Notes under the pieces: model-generated
Database searches by the model: none
The model's input: only the letters and a program-made list of their open reading frames with translations
What the model was told of the DNA's origin: nothing
In this document: one piece after another, positions 62,433-64,000 of the stretch
Layout of the letters: every line of letters begins with the position of its first letter
How positions within the stretch are numbered: the stretch's first letter is position 1
Origin: Streptomyces albospinus
GTDB taxonomy: Bacteria; Actinomycetota; Actinomycetes; Streptomycetales; Streptomycetaceae
NCBI RefSeq assembly: GCF_014648695.1
Contig: NZ_BMRP01000016.1
Span: 62,001 to 126,000 of the forward strand
DNA length: 64,000 nt
Direction: 5' to 3'
Translations under genes and position numbers: made by a program

Positions 62433-62743
62433 CCGCCCGCTTCATCGCCCTGTACGAGACGCCCGCCGACCCCTCGGCATTCGATCGCCACTACCGCGAC
62501 ATCCACATCCCGCTCGCACGCCGGCTCCCGGGACTGCGCCGCTACACACTGGGCCGCGATGTGGTCGCCGTCCGCGGCGAACCGTATTACCTGGTCGCCG
62601 AATGGGAATGGGACACGATGGAGGAACTACGCACGGCCTTCGCCTCACCCGAAGGACGCGCCACCGCAGCAGACGCGGCGCACCTCCAAGAACTCGCCCC
62701 GGTCCGCAGCATGATCTACAGAGCCGACGAGAACGTGCTGTAG
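62429..62743 (+). CDS. EthD-family protein
   Basis: A 104-residue dimeric alpha+beta barrel (EthD) protein. It has FIALYETPADPSAFDRHYRD, IHIPLARRLPGLRRYTLG, YYLVAEWEWDTMEELRTAFA and SPEGRATAADAAHLQELA. The H-x-P-L motif is typical. It starts within the previous stop (ATGA), so it is translated with the reductase. Family members assist degradation or cyclisation of small molecules; role here unknown. Confidence 0.9.
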   Translation: MTARFIALYETPADPSAFDRHYRDIHIPLARRLPGLRRYTLGRDVVAVRGEPYYLVAEWEWDTMEELRTAFASPEGRATAADAAHLQELAPVRSMIYRADENVL

Positions 62744-63166
62744 GCACCTCTGCGCACGAACGTGCCGAAGGAACGGGGGTCGCCTGGATCGTCCGCACCG
62801 GAGCACTCACAGACGTCTGCTCGCCCGAGCGTCGCAAGACCACCGGCTCCCGATCTCGGGCGAGCGCCGTTTGACCCGAGCTCACCGGCACCGGCTGCCA
62901 GGGGCTGGCAAGGTCCGTCCCTGGCAGCTCCCAGAGTTCGAGTACCGCCGGCACTGCAGGGCGGTTCATTCTCCCAGGGCACGGGCGTGGGCCGACTGGC
63001 CGGTCGCGGGCATGCGCGATCCACATATGCCCGGTCTTGTGAACGGCATGACCGGGCATATGGCCGGCCCGGACAACATTTTCCGCGAGGAACCGGCCCA
63101 GCTCGTACGAGCACTGGGCATCCCTCACCAGGGCTGAACGGCTCCACCGCACAGCCCGGATTGGGC
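62744..63166. other. Intergenic with palindrome, no gene recognised
   Basis: About 420 bases. The only clear structure is the inverted repeat at 63024-63062. Confidence 0.4.
63024..63062. promoter_or_regulatory. 13-bp perfect inverted repeat
   Basis: Arms CATATGCCCGGTC (63024-63036) and GACCGGGCATATG (63050-63062) around a 13-nt centre, about 105 bp before the ribbon-helix-helix gene. The size suits an operator for a dimeric repressor. There is no T-tract. Confidence 0.5.
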
Positions 63167-63345
63167 TTGTCCCGTGGCCTGGTCAGGTCAGGAGGGGGCA
63201 AGCAGGTGCTGCTGCGGCTGGACCCGCTCCTGCACGACGCACTCACCCGCTGGGCCGACGACGAACTGCGCAGCGCCAACGCCCAGATCGAGTTCCTGCT
63301 CCGCAAGGCCCTGGCCGACGCGGGGCGGCTGCCGCGGGGAGGTCG
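63167..63345 (+). CDS. Ribbon-helix-helix (Arc-like) DNA-binding protein, uncertain ends
   Basis: The frame through 63200 encodes KQVLLRLDPLLHDALTRWAD and DELRSANAQIEFLLRKALAD, followed by AGRLP. This is the strand-helix-helix DNA-binding unit of Arc-family proteins frequent in Streptomyces. A possible TTG start is at 63167; a GTG at 63206 falls inside the domain. The same frame stays open to the window edge, but beyond 63345 it is antisense to another gene, so the true stop is unclear and the 3' part may be lost. Confidence 0.55.
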
Positions 63346-63402
63346 GGGGCCCTCCGCGGCGGGGCCGGCTGCCGAAGCAGCCGTGCCGAACTCCGGTCCG
63401 CT

Positions 63403-63852
63403 CTCGGGGGCTCGGTGGCGCCTCCCTCCGCCGTACTTGTATCGGGTCTCACCGCCGTGCACCGCTGCTCCGTCAGCTGCTCCGCCGCCGGCACTGGTGA
63501 GCAGGTCTGGGATGAGGCTGTCGGTGGTCTTGCCGCCGCGGTGGAGGGGGATGTCGACACCATCGGCGGCCATCTGGCCGCCTGCGCTGGTAATGGCGCC
63601 GTTGGCTGACTCCCCCCAGAATCCGTCACCCCGGAAGGTGTTTTGGAGTGCGCTGGGTACCTTTCCGCTGACCACCTTGCCTGCCACGCCGAGTGCGGTG
63701 CCAGCGCCGCCGGCCACTGTGGCGTCCAGGAAGTCTTGGTCCAAGTCGACATCCTGGCCCGAAAGTGCTTGGCCGAGTACGTTACCTGTGAAGTTGCCGG
63801 CGACGTTCGTGCCGAACTCCACGCCGATCTCGGCGAACTTGTTGGCCTCCAT
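63403..63852 (-). pseudogene. Polymorphic-toxin-like protein, C-terminal fragment
   Basis: From an ATG at 63852 the frame reads MEANKFAEIGVEFGTNVAGN, then TGNVLGQALSGQDVDLDQDF, SALQNTFRGDGFWGESANGA and MAADGVDIPLHRGG. Gly/Ala-rich helices of this type occur just before the toxin tip in large secreted WXG/Rhs-like proteins. After GGETRYKYGGG the sequence turns into the antisense of the RHH gene. No toxin domain remains. An in-frame stop lies 36 bp upstream, so it is cut from its parent gene. Confidence 0.45.
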
Positions 63853-63888
63853 GAGGCCGCTGACGGTGTCACGTCTCCCGGTGCCCGC

Positions 63889-64000
63889 TCAGAACAGTGC
63901 TAGGCCTTCGCCGCTGGTGTCCGCGATGACTGGCCGGAACTGGGCAGGGAGGCCGTCCAAGCGGTCGGGGCCGGCCGCGGCGGCCACGGCAGGGGCTGCC
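63889..64000 (-). CDS. C-terminal end of an unidentified gene, cut by window edge
   Basis: The open minus-strand frame entering from the right edge ends RLDGLPAQFRPVIADTSGEG and LALF at a TGA (63891-63889). Only 36 residues are visible. It lies in the same frame as, and just upstream of, the toxin-like fragment, and may belong to the same parent gene. Family not identifiable. Confidence 0.4.
   Translation of the reverse strand, partial: AAPAVAAAAGPDRLDGLPAQFRPVIADTSGEGLALF

Overview
The window is high-GC actinobacterial DNA, almost certainly Streptomyces or a close relative. The coding frames have strong G/C third positions, many genes start with GTG, operons use 4-bp ATGA/GTGA overlaps, and the families are typical of the genus (SCO5918-type cold-shock locus, DUF5994 pair, YcnI, PASTA-less Ser/Thr kinase with a PQQ-like propeller). 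The many insertion-sequence fragments, recombinase tails and frameshifted genes suggest a chromosome arm or an island-rich region; the sequence alone cannot exclude a large plasmid.

Layout. 1-4.2 kb: an IS5-family element with intact ends, remnants of a second IS5 transposase and of an integrase, and a receptor-type Ser/Thr kinase. 4.5-16.7 kb: ten genes on one strand. They encode an MFS exporter, a glutamine-dependent asparagine-synthase-like amidase, a cytochrome P450, an isonitrile (isocyanide) synthase, three paralogous Met-rich membrane proteins, a PepSY membrane protein with a His-rich loop, a YcnI (DUF1775) protein and an ECF sigma factor. A divergent CopZ-like chaperone (17.0 kb) and a complete metallophore-type ABC importer (17.3-20.3 kb) follow. 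Together these look like one copper-linked system: make a tyrosine- or tryptophan-derived isonitrile, export it, and handle or re-import the metal complex. This is the most interesting part of the window.

21.3-24.1 kb: an operon of a YheO-type regulator, a PLP aminotransferase and an ornithine-cyclodeaminase-family imine reductase, with two tandem palindromes overlapping a leaderless-looking promoter. 25.0-30.3 kb: a urease operon ureAB(fused)-ureC-ureF-ureG-ureD with an unusual Cys-rich UreAB linker and an enlarged UreC. 32.1-40.6 kb: a second biosynthetic cluster with a pterin-dependent aromatic amino acid hydroxylase, an aromatic amino acid decarboxylase (frameshifted here), a flavin amine oxidase, two methyltransferases and a NodU/CmcH carbamoyltransferase. 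The logic resembles serotonin or physostigmine chemistry.

40.6-44.2 kb: a graveyard of frameshifted genes, an ISL3 element and a serine-recombinase tail. 44.2-49.1 kb: two divergent DUF5994 genes, a MerR-type regulator and the cold-shock locus (csp, a DEAD-box helicase that has lost its catalytic core, a CBS protein and an SCO5918 protein). 50.5-55.9 kb: a beta-propeller lipoprotein, further IS5 and recombinase debris, a VOC protein sitting between two halves of an IS5 transposase, a hydrolase tail and a small secreted protein. 56.1-62.7 kb: a two-component system whose kinase has an extra C-terminal membrane/exported domain, a tripeptidyl-aminopeptidase-type lipoprotein, and a SigG/SigJ-like ECF sigma factor followed by dihydrofolate-reductase-like and EthD genes. 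The window ends in a ribbon-helix-helix protein and fragments of a polymorphic-toxin-like gene.
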